Shown: positions 5,674 through 6,016 of the stretch, one piece after another | Layout: each line of letters begins with the position of its first letter | Position numbering within the stretch: the first letter of the stretch is position 1 | Source of the DNA: an uncultured Neomegalonema sp. | Lineage (GTDB): Bacteria; Pseudomonadota; Alphaproteobacteria; Rhodobacterales; Rhodobacteraceae | Length of the DNA stretch: 6,016 nt | Direction: 5' to 3' | NCBI GenBank assembly: GCA_937944035.1 | Contig: CALDZQ010000009.1 | Span: forward strand, 1-6,016 | Notes under the pieces: generated by a model | Seen by the model: the letters and a program-made list of their open reading frames with translations, nothing else | What the model was told of the DNA's origin: nothing | Database searches by the model: none | Translations under genes and position numbers: made by a program

Positions 5674-5757
5674 ATGTCCCGCACTTGACGCGGGACTTTT
5701 TTCGACAAAGCACACTGATTACGAGAGGCTCCGCATCGAGTGCGGGCGGAAAGACAT
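5674..5757. repeat. Second two-hairpin palindromic element, overlapping the cysK terminator
   Basis: The cysK terminator stem has a related partner in the opposite orientation. CCCGCACTTGACGCGG (5678-5693) matches the reverse complement of 5731-5746 at 14 of 16 positions, and the partner forms its own hairpin, CCGCA (5731-5735) with TGCGG (5741-5745). The outer ends ATGTC (5674-5678) and GACAT (5753-5757) are complementary. The unit spans 84 bp, the same as the element in the sspB-fumC spacer, and has the same TGTC/GACA ends, although the stems differ in sequence. From here to 5844 I see no gene and no clear terminator for the minus-strand gene. Confidence 0.55.
5676..5702 (+). terminator. 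Intrinsic terminator after cysK
   Basis: GTCCCGC (5676-5682) pairs perfectly with GCGGGAC (5690-5696) around a 7-nt loop, followed at once by six T's (5697-5702). It begins 27 bp after the cysK stop. This is a textbook rho-independent terminator on the plus strand and the best one in the window. Confidence 0.87.
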
Positions 5758-5844
5758 CGCTTCCGCCAGACCATCCTGAACGATATAAGGATCATTCCGG
5801 ATAGTCTAACTTCTTGTTTTGGCGCGTTCTCCGAGTCGCCCCGA

Positions 5845-6016
5845 TCAGTCCTTCTTCGCCATCGAATTAATCGCAGCTTGGAGGTCGCTGATCTGCTTTT
5901 GCAGGGTTTTGATCTCGTCAGATGATTCTTCTTTTGCTGTGGCCTTCGCGGGTGCAGCAGGTTTTGCAGGCTCTGCGCCGGGCATCCCCGGAACCTGACC
6001 GAACGGTGTGAACACC
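5845..6016 (-). CDS. phaR: C-terminal end of a probable PHA synthesis regulator PhaR (cut by window edge)
   Basis: The minus strand is open from the window edge to a stop at 5845-5847, giving 56 visible residues. They begin VFTPFGQVPGMPGAEPAKPA, continue in a proline, alanine and lysine-rich linker, and end in a short coiled-coil-like helix (EIKTLQKQISDLQAAINSMA) and KKD. This arrangement resembles the C-terminus of PhaR, the polyhydroxyalkanoate-responsive repressor that controls phasin and PHA synthesis genes: an F, P, G and M-rich stretch, an Ala/Pro linker, then a short LQ-rich helix with a lysine tail. The conserved DNA- and polymer-binding N-terminal domain is outside the window, so the name rests on a low-complexity tail. 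Another protein with a coiled-coil C-terminus is possible. It converges on cysK. Confidence 0.5.
   Translation of the reverse strand, partial: VFTPFGQVPGMPGAEPAKPAAPAKATAKEESSDEIKTLQKQISDLQAAINSMAKKD

Overview
The window looks like a chromosomal housekeeping stretch from an alphaproteobacterium. The strongest evidence is a circularly permuted, two-piece tmRNA gene with an ANDN-type tag, followed directly by an alphaproteobacterial-type SspB adaptor. A ThyX-type thymidylate synthase, a high-GC coding style and a probable PhaR-type regulator agree with this. A Rhodobacterales-like or neighbouring lineage fits best, but the species cannot be named from the sequence alone.

Layout from left to right. 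The 5' part of thyX (minus strand, cut by the window edge) is divergent from gloA (glyoxalase I). gloA converges on a minus-strand DUF1629/Imm11-like gene, and a nested 92-bp palindrome fills the gap between their stops. The DUF1629/Imm11-like gene is split into two reading frames at a run of nine A's. Next comes the permuted ssrA (tmRNA) gene, then sspB, both on the plus strand. A 250-bp spacer carrying a two-hairpin palindromic repeat leads to fumC (class II fumarase), a 66-codon lipoprotein gene built of 11-residue repeats, and cysK (cysteine synthase A). A good intrinsic terminator follows cysK and forms one half of a second two-hairpin element. The window ends in the C-terminal end of a minus-strand gene that is probably phaR.

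Functional links. ssrA and sspB belong to one pathway. tmRNA rescues stalled ribosomes and adds a degradation tag, and SspB carries tagged proteins to ClpXP. Here the RNA that encodes the tag and the adaptor that reads it are neighbours on the same strand. The other genes are independent metabolic functions: dTMP synthesis, methylglyoxal detoxification, the TCA cycle and cysteine synthesis. No mobile element, CRISPR array or multi-gene defence system is visible. The most unusual items are the frame-split Imm11-like gene, the palindromic elements and the repeat lipoprotein.
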